Source of the DNA: DTU018 sp964618175
GTDB lineage: Bacteria > Bacillota > Syntrophomonadia > Syntrophomonadales > Syntrophomonadaceae
Direction of reading: 5' to 3'
DNA: 15,994 nucleotides
Assembly: GCA_964618175.1 (NCBI GenBank)
Contig: CAZTZX010000045.1
Span: forward strand, 1-15,994
In this document: piece by piece, positions 6,716 to 13,981 of the stretch
Layout: the number at the start of each line of letters is the position of its first letter
Position numbering within the stretch: the first letter of the stretch is position 1
Program-made: the position numbers and the translations under genes
Notes under the pieces: model-generated
What the model was told of the DNA's origin: nothing
What the model saw: the letters and a program-made list of their open reading frames with translations, nothing else
Databases searched by the model: none

Positions 6716-8332
6716 ATGGCCAAGTTACCTGCCAAAGAAGAAATGCTGCAATATAAATATAATGTCCCCGCCACGGACTGGATGAATACTCCTGTGGATT
6801 TCAAACCGGGCACGTTTTGCTATGGTGCTAAGGGCAAGAATCTTCAGAGCGTAGACTTCCCTAATGCCCGGGACTGGTCGCCCAGCGATGCCGATTGGAA
6901 GCTGCCGGAGAATTGGCAGGACATAATTCTGGAAGGCATGGCCGAACGCCTTTCCAAATACCGATCTTTTCGGCTCTTTATGGATGTCTGTGTGCGCTGT
7001 GGTGCTTGTGCTGACAAATGCCATTTCTATATGGGATCAGGTGATCCTAAAAATATGCCGGTTTTAAGAGCAGAGCTGTTGCGGTCAGTTTATAAACGTT
7101 ATTTCACTACTTCAGGCAAATTATTTGGCAACCTGGTGGGGGCTCGTGATTTGACCGAAGATGTTCTAAAAGAGTGGTGGTACTATTTCTACCAATGCAC
7201 GGAATGCCGCCGCTGCTCAGTGTTTTGCCCTTATGGGATAGATCAGGCTGAAATAACTATCATGGGCAGAGAACTGTTAAACCTGGTGGGATTGAATATT
7301 GAATGGATCGCCGGCCCGGTGGCCAACTGTTACATGAAAGGGAATCATGTAGGCCTGGAGCCGCAAGGGATCGTAAGCAATGTGGAGTTTATGTGCGAGG
7401 ACATCGAGACCATCACCGGTAAGGTGATCAAACCCTCCTTCAACCGCAAGGGGGCGGAGATCCTTTTTGTTGTTCCCTCGGGAGATCTGTTTGCTGAGCC
7501 GGGCATTTATACCTGTATGGGTTATTTAATGCTTTTCGAACAGTTAGGACTGGATTACACCATGAGCACCTACGCTTCCGAAGGAGGCAACTTTGGATTC
7601 TTTACATCCAATGAAATGGCCAAACGGCTCAATGCCAAAATTTACGCTGAAGCCAAAAGGCTGGGTGTGAAATGGATACTGGGCGGTGAGTGCGGCCATA
7701 TGTGGCGGGTAATCAATCAATATATGGACACCTGGAACGGCCCAGCCGATTTTCTGGAAGAACCAGTGTCACCGATAACAGGAACAAAATTCACCAATGC
7801 TAAATCCACCAAAATGGTTCATATTACGGAGTTTACCGCTGATCTTATTTACCACAACAAAATTAAATTGGATCCCAGCCGTAATGACCACCGGCGAGTC
7901 ACTTTCCATGATTCCTGTAACCCGGCCAGAGCCATGGGGCTCATGGAGGAACCACGCTATATTATCAATAAAGTCTGCAACCATTTTTATGAAATGCCCG
8001 AGGAAACCATCCGGGAAAAAACTCTCTGCTGTGGCAGTGGCTCAGGCCTTAATGCTGGGGAAAACATGATTCTTCGTTTACGGGGAGGATTCCCCCGGGC
8101 TAATGCGGTCAAATATGTCCGAGACAACCACGATGTAAATGTGCTGGCTAATGTTTGTGCAGTTGACCGGGCAGCCTTTCCTTCATTAATGGATTACTGG
8201 GTTCCGGGAGTTGATGTAATGGGTGTGCATGAACTGTTAAGCAATGCTTTGGTTATGGATGGCGAGATTGAACGAACTCTTGACCTGCGGCTACAACCAC
8301 TACCTGGTAAAGGGGTAGATAGTGATGTATGA
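6716..8332 (+). CDS. dsrK: DsrK, HdrD-like catalytic Fe-S subunit of DsrMKJOP
   Basis: A 538-residue cytoplasmic subunit related to heterodisulfide reductase HdrD, thought to reduce the DsrC trisulfide or disulfide. Two classical [4Fe-4S] motifs are at Cys92/95/98/102 (CVRCGACADKC) and Cys161/164/167/171 (CTECRRCSVFCP). The C-terminal CCG-type domain, which holds the special catalytic cluster, has ECGHMW (Cys326), HDSCNPAR (Cys401), CCGSGSG (Cys438/439) and NVCAVD (Cys481). The ATG at 6716 follows AAAGGAGTGAGG. An in-frame ATG at 6644 lies within dsrM and gives an unrelated extension, so it was rejected. The end overlaps dsrJ by 8 nt. All expected cysteines are present. Confidence 0.97.
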   Translation: MAKLPAKEEMLQYKYNVPATDWMNTPVDFKPGTFCYGAKGKNLQSVDFPNARDWSPSDADWKLPENWQDIILEGMAERLSKYRSFRLFMDVCVRCGACADKCHFYMGSGDPKNMPVLRAELLRSVYKRYFTTSGKLFGNLVGARDLTEDVLKEWWYYFYQCTECRRCSVFCPYGIDQAEITIMGRELLNLVGLNIEWIAGPVANCYMKGNHVGLEPQGIVSNVEFMCEDIETITGKVIKPSFNRKGAEILFVVPSGDLFAEPGIYTCMGYLMLFEQLGLDYTMSTYASEGGNFGFFTSNEMAKRLNAKIYAEAKRLGVKWILGGECGHMWRVINQYMDTWNGPADFLEEPVSPITGTKFTNAKSTKMVHITEFTADLIYHNKIKLDPSRNDHRRVTFHDSCNPARAMGLMEEPRYIINKVCNHFYEMPEETIREKTLCCGSGSGLNAGENMILRLRGGFPRANAVKYVRDNHDVNVLANVCAVDRAAFPSLMDYWVPGVDVMGVHELLSNALVMDGEIERTLDLRLQPLPGKGVDSDV

Positions 8333-8717
8333 CGGCAGGAAGATAATCACCGGTTTGATCATTTTCGTAATATTGATTGCGGCCCCCTTTTTACTGAATG
8401 TGGGCCAGGCTAATGAACCTCCGGAAATCAGTCTGGATACACCGGTAATTGATCAGCTAAGTGAAAAACAGTGTGTTGAATCAGTTGAGTTTATGCGCAG
8501 CCAGCATCCTCAGCTCTTGAACGATTGGCGTGATCAGGTGGTACGCGAAGGGCAGACCGTCTATGTTAGCAGTTCCGGGGAAGAGTACGAAATGAGTTTG
8601 GACAATAGCTGCTTACAGTGCCATTCCAATCAAAGCCAGTTTTGTGATGCTTGTCATAATTATACGTCAGTGGAGCCGTATTGTTGGGATTGTCACGGTG
8701 GAGGTCTAGCGAAATGA
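8325..8717 (+). CDS. dsrJ: DsrJ, trihaem cytochrome c of DsrMKJOP
   Basis: A 130-residue cytochrome facing the outside of the membrane, held by an N-terminal helix (about 7-26) acting as an uncleaved signal anchor. Three CxxCH haem-binding motifs are at Cys96-His100, Cys107-His111 and Cys120-His124. Cys50 (KQCVES) corresponds to the conserved cysteine that ligates the unusual His/Cys haem of this family, and the HPQLLNDWRDQVVREG stretch after it is typical. The start is the ATG at 8325; a GTG one codon earlier is possible. AAGGGG lies upstream. It overlaps dsrK by 8 nt and dsrO by 4 nt, so it is tightly coupled. Presence of dsrJOP distinguishes this locus from the dsrMK-only arrangement of some Gram-positive sulfate reducers. 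Confidence 0.95.
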   Translation: MYDGRKIITGLIIFVILIAAPFLLNVGQANEPPEISLDTPVIDQLSEKQCVESVEFMRSQHPQLLNDWRDQVVREGQTVYVSSSGEEYEMSLDNSCLQCHSNQSQFCDACHNYTSVEPYCWDCHGGGLAK

Positions 8718-9499
8718 ACAGACGAGATTTTCTAAAGGGTATAGCAGCGGCCGGCTTGGGCGGAGCACTGGTATTTCAAGGTCTGGACAAGTTCGGTACT
8801 GAGGCTGCTAATATGGTGCCCGATAGCCAAAGTCTGCAGGCCAAGCATTGGGGAATGGTCATCGATGTCAGCAAATTTCAAACTGAAGAGGATTTTCAAA
8901 GGGTAGCGGATGCTTGTCATAGTTACCACAATGTCCCCGCCATTGACGACCCCAAAGAAGAAGTGAAATGGATCTGGGAAGATGATTTTGAACATACCTT
9001 TGCCGAACTAGAGAGCAATTATTTGAGCGAAGAGATCAAAAAAATGAAATTCCCGGTCTTGTGTAACCATTGTGAAGAACCATCTTGCGTTCGAGTTTGT
9101 CCCACCCAGGCTACTTTTAAACGCCCAGACGGCATTGTGGCTATGGATTATCATCGTTGCATAGGCTGCAGATTCTGTATGGCGGGCTGTCCTTTCGGAG
9201 CCAGAAGTTTTAACTTCTTTGATCCCCGGCCTTATATTGATCAGGTGAACCCCGAATTACCCACCAGAACCAAAGGCGTGGTGGAAAAGTGCACTTTTTG
9301 TGTGGAACGCATAGATAAGGGATTGCCGCCTGTCTGTGTAGAAGCATCCGGTGGAGCCATCATGTTTGGCGATTTGGATGATCCTCAATCCGAGGTCAGG
9401 AAAGCTCTGCAGGCAAATTTCGCGATCAGACGAAAAGTGGAATTGGGAACCGGACCGAACATATATTACATTTTCAGGGGAGGCGGAGCCGGTGCTTGA
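8714..9499 (+). CDS. dsrO: DsrO, Tat-exported Fe-S subunit of DsrMKJOP
   Basis: A 261-residue NrfC-like ferredoxin protein passing electrons between DsrJ and DsrP. The N terminus MNRRDFLKGIAAAGLGGA is a clear twin-arginine signal, so it is exported folded. Cluster motifs: Cys117/120/125/129 (CNHC-x4-C-x3-CP); Cys149/152/155/159 (CIGCRFCMAGCP); and a third set, Cys193/196/208, where the fourth ligand expected near position 212 is Ser (CVEASGGA instead of the usual CVxACPxGA). That cluster may be a [3Fe-4S], use a non-Cys ligand, or be absent. ACHSYHNVP near 68 is a remnant of the cluster region seen in four-cluster relatives. The true start is the ATG overlapping the dsrJ stop; an upstream ATG at 8681 is inside dsrJ and would hide the Tat signal. 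Confidence 0.94.
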   Translation: MNRRDFLKGIAAAGLGGALVFQGLDKFGTEAANMVPDSQSLQAKHWGMVIDVSKFQTEEDFQRVADACHSYHNVPAIDDPKEEVKWIWEDDFEHTFAELESNYLSEEIKKMKFPVLCNHCEEPSCVRVCPTQATFKRPDGIVAMDYHRCIGCRFCMAGCPFGARSFNFFDPRPYIDQVNPELPTRTKGVVEKCTFCVERIDKGLPPVCVEASGGAIMFGDLDDPQSEVRKALQANFAIRRKVELGTGPNIYYIFRGGGAGA

Positions 9500-10661
9500 G
9501 AAAGCTTTATACGGAAGTAAACGCTATTATGGCTTGGTGGCCTTATTGGCCGTTATCATCTTAATCGGCTTGGCCGCTTACCTGAAGCAGTTTAACTATG
9601 GTTTGGGAGTCACCGGCATTAGCCGGGATGTAAGCTGGGGATTATATATTTCCCAATTTACGTTCATGGTGGGCGTAGCTGCTTCGGCGGTGATGGTTGC
9701 CATTCCTTATTATTTGCACGATTATAAGGCCTTTGGCAAAGTCGTAATTTTAGGTGAATTTTTAGCTGTATCTGCTGTTATCGTATGTATACTCTTTATC
9801 TTTGTCGATCTTGGGCAGCCTAGCCGCGTTTTTAATGTGATACTGCATCCCACACCTAGCTCCATGATGTTTTGGGATATGTGTGTGCTGATGGGCTATC
9901 TTTTATTAAATATCGTAATTGGCTGGACCGTTTTAGGGGCGGAAAAGAAGGATCTCCCGCCGCCTTCCTGGGCCAAGGTCTTAGCCTATGTTTCCATACC
10001 CTGGGCGATTAGCATTCATACTGTCACAGCATTTCTTTATGCTGGTCTGGCCGGCCGGGCCTACTGGCTGTCCGCCATTATGGCGGCCCGTTTTCTAGCA
10101 TCAGCCTTTGCAGCTGGGCCGGCTCTGCTGATCATTCTCTGTTTGCTTTTGCGCAGATATACGTCTTTTAAGACCTCGACTGAGGCGATCCAATCCCTAG
10201 CCAAGATCGTATGCTATGCCATGATCGCTAATGTGTTCTTCTTTTGCTTGGAGGTATTTACCGCGTTTTACAGCAATATTCCGGGACACATGGCTCCATT
10301 TCAGTATTTGTTCGCTGGATTAGACGGATATAATAATTTGGTTCCCGCTATGTGGGGCTTCGCCATCCTGGCAGTCTTAGGGATTACCATGCTGGTCATT
10401 CCCAAACTGCGAAAAAATGAGAAGACCCTGATCTGGGCATTGATGGCAGTTTTTGTGGCGGCCTGGCTGGACAAAGGACTAGGCTTGATACTGGGTGGCT
10501 TTGTTCCTAACCCATTCGGAAGGGTGGCTGAATATTTCCCCACTAGCACAGAAATGGCTATTGTCGCAGGCGTCTATGCCATTGGCTTGTTGCTTTTGAC
10601 GATTTTGTACAAAGTGGTGGTTGGAATCCGGGCGCAAAATCCGGCTGAAATTGAACTTTAA
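9492..10661 (+). CDS. dsrP: DsrP, NrfD-like integral membrane subunit of DsrMKJOP
   Basis: A 389-residue polytopic protein of the NrfD/PsrC family with about ten hydrophobic segments and short connecting loops. It interacts with menaquinone and links the DsrO iron-sulfur relay to the quinone pool. Recognisable segments are VSWGLYISQFTFMVGVAASA near 47-66, FVDLGQPSR and the following HPTPSSMMFWD, and AGLAGRAYW, all typical of NrfD-like proteins. The start is a GTG at 9492, eight bases after AGGGGAGG (9476-9483), overlapping dsrO by 8 nt; a longer frame from 9351 runs through dsrO and has no membrane character. It is the last gene of the coupled group, and no terminator hairpin is obvious after it. 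Confidence 0.95.
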   Translation: MLEKALYGSKRYYGLVALLAVIILIGLAAYLKQFNYGLGVTGISRDVSWGLYISQFTFMVGVAASAVMVAIPYYLHDYKAFGKVVILGEFLAVSAVIVCILFIFVDLGQPSRVFNVILHPTPSSMMFWDMCVLMGYLLLNIVIGWTVLGAEKKDLPPPSWAKVLAYVSIPWAISIHTVTAFLYAGLAGRAYWLSAIMAARFLASAFAAGPALLIILCLLLRRYTSFKTSTEAIQSLAKIVCYAMIANVFFFCLEVFTAFYSNIPGHMAPFQYLFAGLDGYNNLVPAMWGFAILAVLGITMLVIPKLRKNEKTLIWALMAVFVAAWLDKGLGLILGGFVPNPFGRVAEYFPTSTEMAIVAGVYAIGLLLLTILYKVVVGIRAQNPAEIEL

Positions 10662-10743
10662 ACAGATAGCCTGCTTCAATCACATCATCGCAAGCGTAGA
10701 TTTATTTTGCTCATGACTTCGCCGGTTGAGCGGAGATGGGGCA

Positions 10744-10760
10744 TATAAATAACTAATAAG
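10744..10760 (+). promoter_or_regulatory. AT-rich possible -10 region upstream of dsrC
   Basis: The 114-nt gap between dsrP and dsrC contains TATAAA (10744-10749) and TAATAA (10754-10759). No well-spaced -35 is seen; TTGAGC at 10726-10731 is 12 or 22 nt away. A separate dsrC promoter is plausible because DsrC is usually made in large amounts, but the sequence support is weak. Confidence 0.2.
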
Positions 10761-10775
10761 TAAAGGAGGATTAAC

Positions 10776-11093
10776 ATGCCGGAATTAAAAGTTGGAGACC
10801 GTGTGGTGTTATTAGATGAAGATGGATTTCTGGACAATGCTGCCGATTGGGATGAAGAGGTGGCCGTAGTTTTAGCTCCGACCGAAGACGTAGAAGAGTT
10901 AACAGCGGAACATTGGGAAATCATTAATTATTTGCGTAAATACTATGACGATTTTGGGGTAGCTCCGATGGTAAGAAAACTATTAAAAGATACCGGGAAA
11001 ACCCAAGGTGAGATCTATAACCTATTCCCCAGCGGCCCAGGCAAAGGAGCCTGTAAAATTGCAGGTTTACCCAAACCTACCGGGTGTGTATAG
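10776..11093 (+). CDS. dsrC: DsrC, sulfur-carrier protein
   Basis: A 105-residue soluble protein that accepts sulfite-derived sulfur at DsrAB as a trisulfide between its two C-terminal cysteines and delivers it to DsrK. Cys93 and Cys104 are separated by ten residues in GACKIAGLPKPTGCV, with CysA the penultimate residue: the full functional DsrC pattern, distinct from RspA/TusE forms that lack one Cys. WEIINYLRKYY and GVAPMVRKLLKDTGK are conserved DsrC segments. The start is fixed by AAGGAGG (10763-10769), six bases upstream, one of the strongest RBSs in the window. It has its own terminator at 11108-11134. Confidence 0.98.
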   Translation: MPELKVGDRVVLLDEDGFLDNAADWDEEVAVVLAPTEDVEELTAEHWEIINYLRKYYDDFGVAPMVRKLLKDTGKTQGEIYNLFPSGPGKGACKIAGLPKPTGCV

Positions 11094-11107
11094 CATAGTA
11101 ATTAGGG

Positions 11108-11134
11108 AGCGGACCTTTAGCCAGGTCCGCTTTT
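11108..11134 (+). terminator. Rho-independent terminator after dsrC
   Basis: GCGGACCT (11109-11116) pairs perfectly with AGGTCCGC (11123-11130), extended by A11108-T11131, with a 6-nt loop and followed by TTTTCT. It lies 15 nt after the dsrC stop and marks the end of the dsr transcript. Confidence 0.9.
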
Positions 11135-11160
11135 CTGTAGCAGTTTGAAGCTAGGGTAAA

Positions 11161-11199
11161 ATACGACAGAGATATCAATATAAATGGTACAATTATATA
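11161..11199 (+). promoter_or_regulatory. Possible LysR box and -10 upstream of the regulator gene
   Basis: ATA-N9-TAT at 11161-11175 fits the loose T-N11-A pattern of LysR-family boxes, and TATATA at 11194-11199 could be a -10. Autoregulation would be usual for the family. The motif is short and common in AT-rich DNA, so confidence is low. Confidence 0.25.
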
Positions 11200-11239
11200 G
11201 TGGACAACGACGAATTTTTTATAAAGGGTGGGGAATTGC

Positions 11240-12196
11240 GTGTATCAACAGGAATTTCTCGTTTTCAAAGCCGTTGCCGAAGCCGAAAATATAACTCTAG
11301 CCTCAAAACAGCTTCATATAAGCCAACCGGCTGTCAGCCTGCAGATACAAAACATTGAGAATTACTACGGCGCCCGATTCTTTAATCGCAGCAATAAGGG
11401 AGTTACCTTAACCAAAGCGGGAGTCATTTTTTATGATTATGTCTGTAACATGCTGGATATGTTAACTAAAGTTCAGGAGGATATCAACGAGTTAGCTGAG
11501 GAACACGGTGGTGAGGTGGAAATCGGTGCTACCCTAACTATAGGAGAATACGTTCTGCCCAATATACTGGCCTGTCTGTATAAAATGAGACCGGATATTG
11601 ATTTTAAGGTAGCTATAGCCAATACCGATACCATAGCGCGGGACGTACTGGAGAGAAAATACCGTATTGCTCTGGTAGAAGGTCCTATACCTGAAAACAA
11701 TGACCTGGTAGTAGAAAATTTCTGGCATGACGAATTAGTGGTGGTAGTGCCCTATCACCATCCTTGGGCTGAAAAAGGCAGTATTACTTTAGCTGAGCTT
11801 ACCAAAGCGAAACTTATTTTTAGAGAGGTAGGATCAGGTACTCGCAAGGTGATTGAGCTCTTTTTTAACGAAAAGGGATTCAAGTTATCAGATTTCAACA
11901 TCGCTATGGAGTTAGGAAGTACCCAGTCCATTAAAAATGTAGTAGCAGCCGGTTTAGGTGTAACAATCATTTCTGCCCTGACGGTTCGCAGGGAAAGCGA
12001 AGAAAAAATCCTCAAGCCGGTCAAGATCAAGGATTGTTACATGGGGCGGCCTTTGAATATTCTTACCAATGCTAATAACCCCAAAACTAAAGAAGAACAC
12101 TACTTGATCGATTTTCTTCATAATAGGGATTTGCTGGAAAAGGCTCTGGATATGGATTGTATGGAAGGCGACGTCACTGCCGGGTTTCCGAGATAA
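11240..12196 (+). CDS. LysR-family transcriptional regulator
   Basis: A 318-residue regulator with an N-terminal winged helix-turn-helix (about 1-60: LASKQLHISQPAVSLQIQNIE, then RFFNRSNKGVTLTKAG) and a LysR substrate-binding domain from about 90 to 300 (EIGATLTIGEYVLPNILACL; GSGTRKVIELFF). It resembles the CysB/CysL/CbbR-like subgroup that senses small anions or pathway intermediates, but the effector cannot be read from sequence. The start is a GTG at 11240, shortly after AAAGGGTGGGG; an in-frame GTG at 11228 overlaps that RBS and is less likely. Unlike many LysR genes it is in the same direction as its neighbours, lying between terminators after dsrC and after itself. It may control the dsr genes or dsrN (inference). 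Confidence 0.9.
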   Translation: MYQQEFLVFKAVAEAENITLASKQLHISQPAVSLQIQNIENYYGARFFNRSNKGVTLTKAGVIFYDYVCNMLDMLTKVQEDINELAEEHGGEVEIGATLTIGEYVLPNILACLYKMRPDIDFKVAIANTDTIARDVLERKYRIALVEGPIPENNDLVVENFWHDELVVVVPYHHPWAEKGSITLAELTKAKLIFREVGSGTRKVIELFFNEKGFKLSDFNIAMELGSTQSIKNVVAAGLGVTIISALTVRRESEEKILKPVKIKDCYMGRPLNILTNANNPKTKEEHYLIDFLHNRDLLEKALDMDCMEGDVTAGFPR

Positions 12197-12234
12197 TAAT
12201 TTACTTCCTAAAAATATCATAAGGAAACAACCAT

Positions 12235-12273
12235 GGGGGAGGTCAATTAGCAAAAGACCTCTTCCTTTTGTTT
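12235..12273 (+). terminator. Rho-independent terminator after the LysR gene
   Basis: GGGGGAGGTC (12235-12244) pairs with GACCTCTTCC (12256-12265), with two G-U pairs and an 11-nt loop, followed by TTTTGTTT. It is 39 nt downstream of the stop codon. Confidence 0.85.
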
Positions 12274-12422
12274 AGTGCCGAGAATTAGGACATTTTTACT
12301 ATATGTTAGCAATTATAGTAACGATAGTATTAACCTATTTTACTTAGAATAAGGGTGGTGCTACATTTGAATTAGGAGTTTCCACCCCCAATATATAGAT
12401 TATTTTAATCTGAGGTGAAATC
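12274..12422 (+). other. Leader of dsrN: short inverted repeats, no riboswitch seen
   Basis: The stretch before the CbiA-family gene has GGGTGG (12353-12358) pairing with CCACCC (12382-12387) across a 23-nt loop, and AGATTA-TTT-TAATCT (12397-12411) directly before the GAGGTGA ribosome-binding site. A possible promoter is TTGAAT (12367-12372) with TATATA (12392-12397), spaced 19 nt. No cobalamin-riboswitch B12 box is seen. Confidence 0.3.
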
Positions 12423-13820
12423 ATGAAACTGGTCATAGGAGCACCTCATGGGCGTTCAGGTAAAACTACGGTAACACTGGGGCTTATTTTGGCACTGCGC
12501 CAAAAGGGCTTGATCGTGCAGCCTTTTAAGAAAGGGCCGGATTTTATTGACCCCAGCTGGCTCAGTCTGGTGGCGGAAAGAGAATGCCGTAACCTGGATC
12601 TTTATTTTATAGATCACGAAAAACTGGCGCATCATTTTGACGCTAGCTGTGGCGATGCTGATATAGCTGTAATCGAAGGGGCTATGGGCCTATATGATGG
12701 GCTTGACTTTACTGGTAGCGACAGCACCGCTGCGGTGGCCCGCGCGGTCAAGGCACCAATCATTCTGGTAGTCGATGCCACTCGGATGACCAGAAGTGCG
12801 GCCGCACTGGTCAAGGGTTTTCACAATTTTGAAGAGGGCACTGAAATTGCCGCTGTTATATTGAATAAAGTAGCCCGCCCCCGTCATGAAGAAATGTTGA
12901 GAAGATCCATTGAAGATTATACGGGAATACCAGTAGTGGGTGCCATACCCAAGCAAAAGAACCTGGTGATCGCCGATCGCCATCTCGGTCTGGTTCCAGC
13001 GGTAGAGATGGAAAGAACCTATGAAGTAATGGACTTCTTGCAGAGATCCATAGCTGATTCTACTGATTTGGAGTCCGTACTTAATATTGCCCGAAGTGCT
13101 GGAACTCTGCCGGTTATAGAAAGCCGCTTTGAACAACATCCCCCCCTGGCTCGTATTGGTGTTATTCGAGATAAAATATTCAGTTTCTATTATCCTGAAA
13201 ATTTGGAGGCTCTAAGCCAGGCCGGGGCTGAGCTGGTGTATATAGATAGCCTGAGAGATGAAGCTCTTCCGGCTATTGATGGTTTATACATCGGAGGAGG
13301 TTTTCCGGAGGTGTTTGGGGCTGAGTTGGAGCAAAACGTGGGCCTGAGAGCTGCCATTCGCAAGGCTGCTGCAACAGGTTTGCCGATTTATGCTGAAGGC
13401 GGTGGGCTGATGTATCTATCTAGAAGGCTGCACTATGAGGGGCGTAGTTTTGAGATGTGCGGGATCCTGCCCTGCGATAATAAAATGTCAGCGAAACCTA
13501 AAGGTCATGGATATTCTGCCATGAGTACCATCGCTCCCAATTATCTGTTTCCGATGGGGATGGTAGTGCGCGGACATGAGTTCCACCACTCCCAAATCAT
13601 TAACTATAACTCTCATGAAATACAGAATATTTTTCAGGTAGAAAGAGGTTATGGCCTGAACGGAAAAATTGACGGCCTCATGCAGGGAAACGTTATTGCT
13701 TCCTATAATCATATTTACGCCGGGGCGCATCCGGAATGGGCAGTAAATTTCACAGCCAAAGCTGCCGGTTTGGATATGGCGAATACAGCTGGCTTAGAAG
13801 ATGTAAAAATATCTGGGTAA
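12423..13820 (+). CDS. dsrN: DsrN / CbiA-family amide synthase with altered glutaminase site
   Basis: A 465-residue CbiA-family protein. CbiA amidates the a and c side chains of cobyrinate with ATP and glutamine; the version encoded in dsr loci (DsrN) is thought to make sirohaem amide for DsrAB. Domains: an N-terminal dethiobiotin-synthetase-like ATPase with P-loop GAPHGRSGKTT (6-16), KKGPDFIDP (36-44) and EGAMGLYDG; and a C-terminal class I glutamine amidotransferase-like domain from about 245, with GLYIGGGFPEVFG and the conserved RGHEFHHSQ (His385/His388). In the nucleophile loop the usual AECGGLMYL reads AEGGGLMYL, so the catalytic Cys is Gly326 (codon GGC, 13398-13400). It may use free ammonia, a partner glutaminase, or have lost activity. 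The RBS GAGGTGA is directly upstream. Placement after dsrC and the regulator supports the DsrN reading; a role in cobalamin synthesis is the alternative. Confidence 0.88.
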   Translation: MKLVIGAPHGRSGKTTVTLGLILALRQKGLIVQPFKKGPDFIDPSWLSLVAERECRNLDLYFIDHEKLAHHFDASCGDADIAVIEGAMGLYDGLDFTGSDSTAAVARAVKAPIILVVDATRMTRSAAALVKGFHNFEEGTEIAAVILNKVARPRHEEMLRRSIEDYTGIPVVGAIPKQKNLVIADRHLGLVPAVEMERTYEVMDFLQRSIADSTDLESVLNIARSAGTLPVIESRFEQHPPLARIGVIRDKIFSFYYPENLEALSQAGAELVYIDSLRDEALPAIDGLYIGGGFPEVFGAELEQNVGLRAAIRKAAATGLPIYAEGGGLMYLSRRLHYEGRSFEMCGILPCDNKMSAKPKGHGYSAMSTIAPNYLFPMGMVVRGHEFHHSQIINYNSHEIQNIFQVERGYGLNGKIDGLMQGNVIASYNHIYAGAHPEWAVNFTAKAAGLDMANTAGLEDVKISG

Positions 13821-13840
13821 AGCGACGTTAATGTGGTTAT

Positions 13841-13895
13841 CATCAACCTGTGCTGGTGATGCTAATTTGTGCGGTGGGGGGGAGTTCATACCCCC
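13841..13895 (+). other. Short hairpins in the dsrN-VOC gap
   Basis: CATCAACC (13841-13848) pairs with GGTGATG (13855-13861) with one bulged A, and a run of seven Gs (13876-13882) faces CCCCC (13891-13895). Neither is followed by a T-run, so a true terminator is doubtful. No convincing gene is seen in 13821-13981. Confidence 0.3.
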
Positions 13896-13981
13896 TATAA
13901 ATGCTTTTGAGCACATGGTCGGCAGGCATCTAATTCACGACTATTTTTCTGTGAAAGAATTATTATCCAGGAGGGATAGCT

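Noticed and set aside
12274..12422. Cobalamin riboswitch upstream of the CbiA-family gene
   Set aside because: The leader is too short and no B12 box is visible, so the call is not supported.
12690..13139. 149-codon open frame on the reverse strand inside dsrN
   Set aside because: It lies wholly within a well-supported CbiA-family gene, has no recognisable motif, and follows from the codon pattern of the forward gene.
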